Source: Dysosmobacter welbionis (GTDB lineage Bacteria; Bacillota; Clostridia; Oscillospirales; Oscillospiraceae). Taken from it: a stretch of DNA of 64,000 bases. Where the stretch lies: NCBI RefSeq assembly GCF_005121165.3, contig NZ_CP034413.3, positions 1,488,001 through 1,552,000 of the forward strand. The letters run 5' to 3'. Shown in pieces: positions 19,012 through 27,900 of the stretch (positions are counted from its first letter, which is position 1; every line of letters begins with the position of its first letter). The notes beneath the pieces were generated by a model, which was given only the letters and a program-made list of their open reading frames with translations, was not told the origin of the DNA and did not search any database. The position numbers were made by a program, and so were the translations under genes.

Positions 19012-19040
19012 TTGGCAAATACCGAGAAATAGCGTATAAT
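19012..19040 (+). promoter_or_regulatory. Promoter of the two-component/pseudo-ATPase operon
   Basis: TTGGCA (19012-19017), exact 17-bp spacer, consensus TATAAT (19035-19040). Predicted start is near 19047, about 60 bases before the response-regulator ATG. Confidence 0.8.
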
Positions 19041-19045
19041 GACAG

Positions 19046-19077
19046 GGAAAGGGAAAACGGGTTCGTTTTCCCTTTCC
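19046..19077 (+). promoter_or_regulatory. Perfect hairpin at the extreme 5' end of the regulator mRNA
   Basis: GGAAAGGGAAAAC pairs with GTTTTCCCTTTCC over 13 bp with a 6-base loop (GGGTTC). It begins at or next to the predicted transcription start, so the transcript would carry it as a 5' cap-like stem. It is followed by CCTTATC, a poor U-tract, so it could also weakly terminate readthrough from the ABC operon. Confidence 0.6.
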
Positions 19078-19107
19078 TTATCAGAATCTGCGTGGGAGGT
19101 GCTGCGG

Positions 19108-20691
19108 ATGCTGCGGGTCGTTTTGGCCGATGACGAAAACAAGGTGATCCTGCTGATGCAGAAGCTGATCGACTGGGAGGCGCTTGGCTACGAGATCGCA
19201 GGCACCGCCAACGATGGACTGCGGGCATTGGAGCTGGTGCGGGAAAAGCAGCCGCATCTGCTGATCACGGACGTCCGGATGCCCGGCTGCGACGGCATCG
19301 AACTGATCCAGAGGGCCAAGGCCCTCCAGCCCAAGCTGCATTTCATCGTCATCAGCGGATACCGGAAATTTGAATATGCCCAGAACGCGCTGAAATACGG
19401 CGTGGAGGACTATCTGCTCAAGCCCCTCAAGCAGGAGGAGCTCACCGGCATTTTGCTGCGCCTCAAGGAGAAGATGGGGCAGGAAGCCGCGCTGGAATTC
19501 CAGCTGAAAAGGAGCGGAGAACACCAGCAGGAGCTGCTGCTGGACGCCCTGCTGGGAACGGCGGAGCGTGGCACCTCCTTTTTGAGCGCCGGGCAGGCCA
19601 ACGGGGAGTATGGATTTCACTTTGGGAGCGGCACTTACGCCGCCGCAGTGATCCGGGTGGATGTGCCCGATGCGGAATCCTATCAGGACGGCTACCGGAT
19701 CCTGCTGCGCCATGCGCTGGAAATCGTGCGGCGGGAGAGCGGCCTGCTGACGGAGGAGTTCGCGGCCTCGCTGGGCCATGCCGGGATCGCAGTGTTGCTG
19801 TACCTGCGGGCCTATCATGCGGTGGAAGTGACGCAGTGCTTCACCAAAATCCGCAAGGAGATCGAAAATCAGCGGGACTTGTTCTGGAATGTCCAGGCCA
19901 CCGTCTGCCTGGGCAGCCGGAGGGACTCTCTGGAGCAGGTGGGGGAATCCATGCGGGAGGCGCTCTGGCTGTGCAGGGATCGGCTGTGCCGGCCGCAGTC
20001 CTGGCGGGATGCCGCGCTGGAGATGCCGGATCTGGCCCGGCGGTATCAGATGGACGCGTCCCGGAAAAAGAGCTTTCAGGTGGCGGCCGAGTGCCTGGAT
20101 GAGGTGCGCTTTGTGCAGGAGCTGGAGGAGAGCTGCCGGACGGTGGAGGCGCTGCCGGACCTGAACGGGCAGATGGTGGAGGACTGGTTCCGCCAGGTTC
20201 TGGAGGCATGCCTCTACGGAATGCGCCAAAGCGGTGAAACGGAAGCGCCCCTGGAGGAGGAGATGGATAAGCGGTTCTGGCACTGCACGGACATGGCGGC
20301 AGTATACCGGCTGCTGCGGCAGGGCATCCAGGCAGAGATCCAGCGGCTGAAGGAGGCGAAAGCCCTGCGGGAGATGCGGCCGATCACAGAGGCAAAGCAC
20401 TATATCCAGCAGCACTATCAGGAGGCCCTGCGGCTGGAGGATGTCAGCACCGCCGTGGGCTTCAACGCCACCTATTTTTCCACACTGTTCAAAAAAGAGA
20501 CCGGGCAGAACTTCATGGACTATCTGACGGAGCTGCGCATCAGCAAAGCTAAGGAGCTGCTGTGCGGTGAGGAGCTGTCTGTGCAGGATGTGGCAGAGCA
20601 GGTGGGGTACCGGGATCTCAAATACTTTTCCAGATTGTTCAAAAAGCTTACCGGTGTGAGCCCGTCAGATTATAAGAAACTTTATAAGTAG
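19108..20691 (+). CDS. AraC-type two-component response regulator (YesN-like)
   Basis: 527 aa from the ATG behind GTGGGAGGT. Residues 1-120 are a receiver domain with acidic pocket VVLADDENK, phospho-acceptor in LLITDVRMPG, and Lys in DYLLKPLKQEE. A long middle region (about 130-415) is typical of YesN proteins. Residues about 428-527 are a double AraC HTH (DVSTAVGFNATYFSTLFKKE; LSVQDVAEQVGYRDLKYFSR). It is co-transcribed with the kinase 8 bases downstream and probably controls the adjacent sugar transporter in response to its substrate. Confidence 0.94.
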   Translation: MLRVVLADDENKVILLMQKLIDWEALGYEIAGTANDGLRALELVREKQPHLLITDVRMPGCDGIELIQRAKALQPKLHFIVISGYRKFEYAQNALKYGVEDYLLKPLKQEELTGILLRLKEKMGQEAALEFQLKRSGEHQQELLLDALLGTAERGTSFLSAGQANGEYGFHFGSGTYAAAVIRVDVPDAESYQDGYRILLRHALEIVRRESGLLTEEFAASLGHAGIAVLLYLRAYHAVEVTQCFTKIRKEIENQRDLFWNVQATVCLGSRRDSLEQVGESMREALWLCRDRLCRPQSWRDAALEMPDLARRYQMDASRKKSFQVAAECLDEVRFVQELEESCRTVEALPDLNGQMVEDWFRQVLEACLYGMRQSGETEAPLEEEMDKRFWHCTDMAAVYRLLRQGIQAEIQRLKEAKALREMRPITEAKHYIQQHYQEALRLEDVSTAVGFNATYFSTLFKKETGQNFMDYLTELRISKAKELLCGEELSVQDVAEQVGYRDLKYFSRLFKKLTGVSPSDYKKLYK

Positions 20692-20699
20692 GTGATACC

Positions 20700-21518
20700 A
20701 TGTGGCCGTGGACGGACTGGAAACTGCGGCGGGCGCTGCGGCGCTACCGGCGGGAGCGGGACCTGGAGGCCGTTTTGCAGATGGACTGGCACCGGGATTT
20801 GGATCTGAGCGCATTTTTCACAGATGTGGAAGAGCGGCTTCACGGAGAGGAGATCACCAGACTGCGGCAGAAACAGGCGGAATATCTGGCGCTGCAAAAC
20901 CAGATCAACCCCCACTTCCTCTATAACGCCCTGGAGGCCATCCGCACAGACGCCCTGCTGGCGAACTGTCCGGATATTGCCGAGACCACGGAGGCTCTGG
21001 CGACCTTTTTCCGATACACCATCTCCAATGTCCAGGAGTATGTGACCTTTTCAGATGAGCTGGACAATGCGGAAAACTACTTTACCATCCAGCGCTGCCG
21101 ATTCGGTGACAAAATCTCTCTGGAACTGGAGCTGGAGAACGAGCGGCTTTTGGAAGTGCGGATGCCGAAGCTCATCCTGCAGCCTCTGGTGGAGAACGCA
21201 GTATCACATGGGCTGGAGGGCAAACTGGGCCACGGCACGGTCCGCATCATTGTGGAAAACAGCGACCGGACATTTTTCCTGCGGGTGCGGGACGACGGCG
21301 TAGGGATGCCGGACGAACAGGTGGAGCGGCTCAACGCGCAGTTCGGCGGAGTTGGGGGCGCGGATATGACCCAGCCGTGCGGAGGAATCGCCCTGCGGAA
21401 TGTCAACAGCCGCATCCGGCTCATGTTCGGAGAGGACTACGGCCTGCATTTGTTCAGCGCCGCGGGCGTTGGCACGGAGTGCTGCGTGACGTTGCCGCTG
21501 CGTTTCCGGGAGGCGTAG
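20700..21518 (+). CDS. Soluble LytS/YesM-type sensor histidine kinase without membrane or sensor domain
   Basis: 272 aa, complete, with an ATG 8 bases after the regulator stop. The N-terminus (MWPWTDWKLRRALRRYRRER) is basic and helical, with no transmembrane segment and no room for an extracellular sensor. The His_kinase domain begins about residue 60 with the phospho-acceptor motif QNQINPHFLYNALEA (His72). The ATPase region is intact (LQPLVENAVSHGLE; RDDGVGMPDEQ; GGIALRNVNSRIRLMFG). YesM kinases normally have two membrane helices and an external sensor. Here the signal must come from another protein, most simply the pseudo-ATPase encoded next. Confidence 0.9.
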   Translation: MWPWTDWKLRRALRRYRRERDLEAVLQMDWHRDLDLSAFFTDVEERLHGEEITRLRQKQAEYLALQNQINPHFLYNALEAIRTDALLANCPDIAETTEALATFFRYTISNVQEYVTFSDELDNAENYFTIQRCRFGDKISLELELENERLLEVRMPKLILQPLVENAVSHGLEGKLGHGTVRIIVENSDRTFFLRVRDDGVGMPDEQVERLNAQFGGVGGADMTQPCGGIALRNVNSRIRLMFGEDYGLHLFSAAGVGTECCVTLPLRFREA

Positions 21519-21522
21519 AACC

Positions 21523-22950
21523 GTGAGAGAGGAATTGATCCGGGTGGAGAACGGCTGCTTCCGCAGGGAGGACGAATTCTACCGTTTTGAAATCTCCATT
21601 TCCCGGGGGGAGTGCATCGGGGTCTATGTGGACGACCATTTTACCTCCGGCACCGCATATCTGGACCTGTTCAAGGGCGGCACACACCTGGAGCGGGGAC
21701 GGGCCTTTTCCTGCGGCCGTCGGGTGGGCCCGCTGGAACTGGAACGCTGGATCCTGCAAAACGCCAGGATCGTGAACTGGCACCGGTTCCATTCGCAGGA
21801 GCTGACGGTGCGGGACTTCCTGCTGGCGCTGGACCGTCCGGCCGGCTGGCCGCAGAGATGGGGCGCGGTCCGGCGCCTGCACAGTCCGGAGAGCCAGGAG
21901 ATCCGGCAGCGGATGGAACTGCGTGTGCCGCTGGAGAGCCGGCTTGCCGACCTCTCCCTGCTGGATTATTACCGCCTCTGTGTATTTCGGGTGTGGTTCT
22001 GGCGGGGAGAGTTGCTGGTCCTGGACCGGATCACAGAAATCCTGCGGCGGCGGGATGTGGAAAAACTGATGGAGTGCGTACAGCTGCTGCTGCGCCAAGG
22101 GACGGCGGTATTCCTGCTGGATCTGGACGAGACATTCATGTACCGCTACTGTGACCGGATCGACGTCATCCGGGACCGCAGGACCTGCTATCGGCTTTAC
22201 CCGGAGGAGTACGGGGAGCAGCTCTATGCAGTTCTGGGCTGGAAGCCCCGGGACCGCGGAGCGGAGCATACAGAGTGCCGCTGGGAAGACAAGCAGGTGC
22301 TGCGGCTGGAGGGTCTCACTTTTCCGGGAATGGCGCCGCTGACCTGCCAGATTCACAGCGGAGAGATCGCCTACTTCCGGGACGAGAACTACACGGCTGC
22401 TGCCAGACTCCGGGAGTGCTTTCTGGGCGGCAGGAACTGGCTGAGTGGGATGCTGTGGCTGAACGGGCAGGCACAGACACATGAAGAGATGACAAAGCAG
22501 ATCGGCACGGAGATCGGGATTCAGACCGAACGGCCGGACCGTCCCGGCGGTGTATTGTTTGACAACCTCACCGCGCTGGACAACCTGACGACCTGCCTGC
22601 TTCCCAAGGCCGGATACCGTCTGGTTCGCCGGCGGGTCGCGGAGAATATTTTGGAGGAGGCCTCCAGATGGTTTCCCCGAGAGGATCTGCTGCGGCCTCT
22701 GCGCACTTGGTCCTTACCGGCGCGCCTCCGGTTCTCCTATTTCAAATGGTATCTGCTGAATCCGCAGCTGCTGGTCTGCTTTTTTCCCTTTTCCGGGCAG
22801 GAGACGGCGCATCATGAACTGATTATCGACCTGCTGGTTGCCTGCGCAGAACGCGGGATGGCGGTTTGGGTCATCTCCTCCAACATTGACGCGATCTGCG
22901 AAAAGACGGAAAACCAGGAATTTCTCCAGCGCCTGCGAACCATCAACTGA
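21523..22950 (+). CDS. Pseudo-ABC ATPase of RbsA/MglA architecture lacking all nucleotide-binding motifs
   Basis: 475 aa from a GTG behind GGGAGGCG, 4 bases after the kinase. Length and layout match a duplicated RbsA ATPase. Domain 1 has ISRGECIGVYVDDHFTSGTA where Walker A should be (residues 27-44; no GxxGxGKST). Domain 2 begins HSGEIAYFRDENYTAAAR (about 279), matching the family's GEILGIGGLVGAGR position. The LSGGNQQK signature is replaced by SLPARLRFSYFKWYLLNPQL, the Walker B DEPT by FFPFSGQE, and ISSE by VISSNIDAICE. VLFDNLTALDNLT keeps the Q-loop-side helix. It cannot hydrolyse ATP by the known mechanism. Its operon place argues for a regulatory, transporter-docking role (inference). Confidence 0.85.
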   Translation: MREELIRVENGCFRREDEFYRFEISISRGECIGVYVDDHFTSGTAYLDLFKGGTHLERGRAFSCGRRVGPLELERWILQNARIVNWHRFHSQELTVRDFLLALDRPAGWPQRWGAVRRLHSPESQEIRQRMELRVPLESRLADLSLLDYYRLCVFRVWFWRGELLVLDRITEILRRRDVEKLMECVQLLLRQGTAVFLLDLDETFMYRYCDRIDVIRDRRTCYRLYPEEYGEQLYAVLGWKPRDRGAEHTECRWEDKQVLRLEGLTFPGMAPLTCQIHSGEIAYFRDENYTAAARLRECFLGGRNWLSGMLWLNGQAQTHEEMTKQIGTEIGIQTERPDRPGGVLFDNLTALDNLTTCLLPKAGYRLVRRRVAENILEEASRWFPREDLLRPLRTWSLPARLRFSYFKWYLLNPQLLVCFFPFSGQETAHHELIIDLLVACAERGMAVWVISSNIDAICEKTENQEFLQRLRTIN

Positions 22951-23143
22951 CTTCCATGGAAAACCGGCGGCAGACTTGTGGCACAAAGACCTCCTTTTTC
23001 CTCCATCCAGCATTTTTTGCTGCAGGACGAAAGGCATCCGCAGAATTTTGCATGGCGCGGCAGTTGCCCGCCGGTGTCGGCACATGCCCGTTGGCGGTGC
23101 CCCGGCCCGCCATGCAGCGCTATTCATGGGTTTTATCCCCATT

Positions 23144-24201
23144 TCAGATACCCGCCGAAAAGCGTTTAGCTGCCTTGCGGCAAGCCGGACGCTTTTCTTT
23201 TTCCCCAAGCGGGTGAGAAATCGTTCCCAGAACCACCTTCCCAAAGACCAGCAGGGCGGATTGCAGCTGCCGTAATACTGCTCCCAGCACACTGCGTACA
23301 CCTGCCACCCGGAAGCTGCAGGCGCCGCTCTCATAGATGGGCGCCCGCACCATCTCCCAGGGCGGAGTGACAGAGGAAAAGGTCTGGTTCTCCCTGGTGG
23401 TGGTCAGTGTGTCCGGTCCCATGGGAGCAGATCCACATTTTTATCCCTCCGCCAGTGAGATCCGGATACAATACCGCCACATGGGATGTGGGGGCCTGAA
23501 GCCCGCGTACTTTGGCGCAGTGCCCTCGTTCTTCTGGCGCCGGTTGTTGGACCAGTTCACCGCCACAGCGCCGCCCTGACGGAGCGTGATGGTCCGACCG
23601 CTCTGTGGGATCACCAGGAAGGGAGCCTGTCCCACAGCAAAGTTAAACCGGAGGGCGGTGCTCTCTGCGTCGGGAAGGCGCGCCACGGTAAGGCCATTCG
23701 CGTTTTCCACATTCTGGCCACCGTTGAGAGCCACCAGGGCAATGCCGGCACGGCCGGGAGGAGCAGCCCTGGCATACATCCCACGTCCGCGTTCTGTGCC
23801 GGTTCAGTGTGATGGTGATTGATGGATATGGAGAGCTTTGCTTTTCGCTCCGGTCTGCTCCACCTCCACATCGGCCCGCGCTCCCTGTAGTCGATGCCGG
23901 AAGGCCCCTCGTCCGTCAGGGCGTTCACCATCAGCGGCTGGATGCCGCCGGTGAAGGAGATGTCACCATTGTCCCAGGGGTCGGCCGGATTATAAAAGCT
24001 GTCCCGCTGTTTCTCTGCGATGTCCCGCTCTGTAAAGTAGGCAGCCTGGACATGGGCCAAGTATTTTTCGATGTCCAGGACCAGTTTCAGCTCCTCCGGA
24101 GTGTAGTTCCCCCATCCACGGTGATCTTCTTATCTGTAATGAGATTGCCCCGGCTGTCCACCAGTCCATGGAACTCCAGCATGCGGTTGCGCATCAATCA
24201 G
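23144..24201 (-). pseudogene. Decayed minus-strand gene(s) of unknown family
   Basis: From the ATG at 24201 (MRNRMLEFHGLVDSRGNLIT) a coherent protein can be followed through frame changes at G runs: YTPEELKLVLDIEKYLAHVQ, then FYNPADPWDNGDISFTGGIQ, then near 23600 NENANGLTVARLPDAES-like sequence and GRTITLRQGGAVAVNWSNNR. A final open frame ends at 23144. Stops and frame changes are too many for a working gene. I do not recognise the family. Some G-run shifts may be sequencing errors, but the in-frame TGA near 23810 suggests real decay. Confidence 0.4.
23158..23204 (+). terminator. Terminator of the regulatory operon
   Basis: Outer stem AAAAGCGT / ACGCTTTT encloses a second stem (GCTGCC / GGCAAGC region) and is followed by CTTTTTCC. 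It lies about 210 bases after the pseudo-ATPase stop. Confidence 0.6.
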
Positions 24202-24349
24202 CCTCCACCGCGGCGTAGGCCGGGGGCAGCAGCGCCAGCGGGAGGAGATGGGGAACGGCTGGCCTGGCTGGCCCCTCAAGTTTACACGGGCCATTCCGCC
24301 ATCAATTCCATTCCGCAGAGCACGGCCGCTGCCGCGCAGCGTCAATGTC

Positions 24350-24724
24350 CGGGGTACTTGCCGCTGGCGCAGATCCGCCTCCGGGGCCTCGGCCAGCTCC
24401 TCCCGCTGCACTGGTTTAAAGAGATATTGAATGGGGTGGCCTGATAGCCCGCCTTCAAATATGCGTTGCTGCGGTGGTGATAAAAAAGACTCCCGCCCTC
24501 TCGTCCCAGGACCGCAGCTCCCAGGCAAACTCCATGCCGCTCTTGCCAGCCATACAGATGTCCAGACAGAACAGGTTGAACCACGCCCCCTTCCGCATCG
24601 TGGCTTCCAGATTCTCCGTGCTGGAAAAGGGCCTCCCCTCGTGCTCCACGTTCCGTCCCCGCAGGATATCCTCCTGTATGGCGCAGATTCCTCCCTGCAT
24701 GGGTGCCGAAAGAGTCCGCAGCAT
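24350..24724 (-). pseudogene. Remnant of a LytTR-type response regulator receiver domain
   Basis: The minus strand encodes FNLFCLDICMAGKSGMEFAW (phospho-acceptor Asp in LDI), ELRSWDERAGVFFITTAA, then after a frame change HPIQYLFKPVQREELAEA (the conserved Lys-Pro). That is the second half of a receiver domain as in AgrA/LytR-type regulators. The DNA-binding part is absent and the 5' part is not readable, so the gene is dead. It shows that another signalling system once stood here. Confidence 0.55.
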
Positions 24725-24739
24725 ACAGCAGGTCGATGC

Positions 24740-24880
24740 AGAGGAGAAATTGTGCCCGTCAAATGGGTCAAAAACAGCGTCAAATTTACCGCCACGCCAG
24801 ACTACCCCAACGCCATTTACATCTGCAACACCAGCGGGCAGACCTACAGTCTGGTGACGATTCTGGAAGTGGACGAATAA
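24740..24880 (+). pseudogene. C-terminal fragment of an unknown protein
   Basis: A plus-strand frame reads GEIVPVKWVKNSVKFTATPD and YNAIY-like beta-strand sequence to the stop at 24880 (SLVTILEVDE). It has the alternating pattern of a small beta domain and ends just before a strong terminator, as a true gene end would. No upstream partner in the same frame is convincing. Confidence 0.3.
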
Positions 24881-24886
24881 AAGGGA

Positions 24887-24916
24887 AGCCCCCCGGAAAT
24901 CCGGGGGGCTCCGCTT
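24887..24916. terminator. Bidirectional terminator downstream of the S-layer gene
   Basis: Perfect 11-bp GC stem AGCCCCCCGGA / TCCGGGGGGCT with a 2-base loop. It lies 30 bases beyond the S-layer stop codon. Confidence 0.8.
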
Positions 24917-24945
24917 TGCTTGAGAAACTTTTGAAGCTATACTGC

Positions 24946-27900
24946 TTAGTCAGCCTGGCTGAGATTTACAGTATACTCCACAGAAGCGCCACTGCCAGCG
25001 TTCTCAACCGTGACAGTAATCACGATGGGAGTAGGCGTCAGATCGCTCACATTACCCAGCTTCGGAGTCAGCTGAGCAGCTGCCGCAGCTGCATTAGTAC
25101 CCTTATCAATCCGCTCGGCAGATCCATCCGGGAAAGTAATCAGGATGGAGTTATCCTCCAGCAGATCTTCTGCCAGAACAAACAAGCCAGTGCCGCTTAC
25201 ATCGGTCCAATCAGATACGGTATTGTTGAGAACAATGTTCAGAGTGTCGCCGCTCCGAGTGATGGTCGCACCAGTGGGAGTACCAGGATTATAGGCATCC
25301 ACAATGTCCGCGATATCTTCCTCAGTCATGTAGTTGGAAACACTCCTCACCATGATGGCCTCGGTCGCCTCGATCTCATAGGTGTCGTTGGCAGCCGCGC
25401 GGACCAGCTCACCGTTCACGGTGTAGTCGCCAGCGGTGGTGAAGGTCAGCTCCACAACCTCACCGTCGGCAATGTAGTCGCCGTCGGAAACGGTCTTGCC
25501 GTTGACCTCGGCGGACACATCGGAGGTGATCGTGCCGTCAATATCCAGCTCGTAGGCGGTGACAAACTCACGGTCCTTGTTGGTGTTGCTCACAGTCACC
25601 TTGCCGGTGCTGGGAACGGTCAGCAGACCTCTGTTGCTGCCTCCAATGAAGCCATCGGGATTCTCATTGATGTCGAAGTAGTTGCCAGCGGGAATGTTGG
25701 TCAGATTGGCGGCATCACCCTTGTCGGGATAGCTGACAACCTCGCCGTCAATGCTGATGGCCACGACCTCGATCTGAGTGAAGTTCACGCGGTACATGTC
25801 GCCGTTCTCCAGGGTGACATAGCCCATGAACTTGTTCAGGCGATCCACGGGAGCGCCCAGCAGGTCCTCGATGGCGGCCTTGATCTCGCTGTCGCTCATG
25901 GACTTCTCATAGTAGCGCAGCTCGATCCCCTTCGTAGTCGGATTCCAGGAAGCGGGCAGGAACTCACCCTCGGGAACCGTGGGATTGCTCACATCAGAGC
26001 CAGCCTTGGCTTTGTCGTTGATCACGATGCTGGTGGCCACGCCGTTATCCAGGATCGCGCTCACCTCGACCACGCCGGTGCCGAAGGTGCCCTGGGCATT
26101 CATGTCGCGCAGAGCCTTCTCCAGGCCGTTGTAGCCGGTGTAGGAGTCATCCACATCATCAAACTCGTTGCCCTTCTTGTCGGCCAGGGACAGAACCACC
26201 TTCACCTCGGGAGACACGGAGAAGCCCTTGGTGGCGTTCCGGTCGGTGTACAGGGTGCCGTTCTTGAAGGTCAGCTTCTCAACAGTGTTGGTGTCGGACA
26301 GCAGGACGGTGTCGAAGTCCTCCACGGCGTCCTCCACGTCCTCGACCTCGTCGACGAACTTGTCAGCAGCCTTGGAGAAGTCGATGGCCTCGACCTTACG
26401 GACATTGCCGTCAGCGTCATACTTGACCTCGAACCACTCGCCCTGAGCCATCTCACCCTGGTTCTTGGAGGCGTTGCCGATCCACTCCAGGGAGTCGCCG
26501 ACCTCGGAGATCTCCACGAGCTCGCCGTTGACGACCACCTCGCGGGTCCAGGTCCACTCGGTCTCATCGTCGTAAGCCTCGCGGTTCACGTTGCTGCTGG
26601 TGACATAGACGTAGTTGGAGGAGGTGCCCTCGTTCTCGCCGATGGTGACAGCGGCGATCACATAGCCGTCATCATTGTAAAGGGTGTAGATCTCGGCGGC
26701 AGGAGCGATGTAGTTGCCATCCTTCTTGAGGTCCTCCATCACCAGGTTGACGTTCTTCACGCCGGTGGTGACGGACTCCACGTCGTCCACGATCTGGCGC
26801 TGATCGCCGCCAGTGGTATCCTCGACCTCAACGTTCTTCAGTTCCACGTTCAGGTAGACGGAGTCGTCGTTGCCGTAGACGTAGCTGCTGTTGTTGGCGG
26901 CCTTCAGGGACACGTGCTTCTTATCGATGGTAGCGCCATTGCTGCCCACATCCTGGGCATACTGGGCCACATCGGTGTCATCGTCGATGACGTTCTTGGA
27001 GGTGGACACGGCCACTTCCTTCAGGGTGTACACGTTGTCGTTGTTGACCGTGTAGGTGCACCAGGTGTTCAGCTGAGACAGGTTCTTGCCAGTGGTGTCG
27101 ATGTCGCTCTTGGTCATGTTCACGGTGACGGTATCCATGTTGCCGTCCATGAAGATGACGTTGGCGTCAGCGTTCCGCACAGACAGGTTGCTGTTCTTGC
27201 CGTCGATGCCGGTCAGGAACACGTACTGGTCGGGATCCTCGTTCTGCTCAATGCCGATCATGTAGCCGTAGGCGTCCAGGATCACATTGTAGGTGACGTC
27301 CTTCATATTGGCGTCGTCATACTGATCCAGCACTTCCTCATCATACATGACGGTGTCAGCGTAGTCATACTGGGTACCACCGGCGGTAACATACTTCTCC
27401 AGGCGGAAGTTGGAGATGCTGGTGTCGGACAGGACCTCGGGAGCGTCCATGGTCTGGATCACGCCCTGGGCGATGGTCACCAGGAACAGGTCGTTCTCAG
27501 CCACTTCCTCGATGGCGAAGTCCTCGCCGTCCACAGAGATGGTCTGCTTCTGGGGCTTATCCTCGTCAGCGGTCTTCATGTAGACGGGCTTGCGGCTGGT
27601 GCCGTTGTTGTCCACATAGTAGACATCCAGGTCCACGTCGTCGTTCTTCTCGTCGTAGTCCTCGGCGGCCTTGGCCAGATAGGTGTTGATGATGGCCACG
27701 GTGATCTCGTCGTCCTGGGTGTCCAGGAACACCTGGGTCAGCACGCCGTTGCCGGTCCGGCCGATGGTCTCGTCGTTCTTCTTCACCATGTCGGCCTTGC
27801 CGAAGGCGGCATCACCCAGATTCTCATCCTCGCCGTCCACATAGACGAACAGGGTGTTGTCATCAATGGCGGTCTTGCCCAGCAGGTTGTACAGGTCCTC

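Noticed and set aside
17687-19228. Long minus-strand open frame opposite the sugar-binding lipoprotein
   Set aside because: Antisense of a clear Peripla_BP_4 gene; biased composition without RBS or domain.
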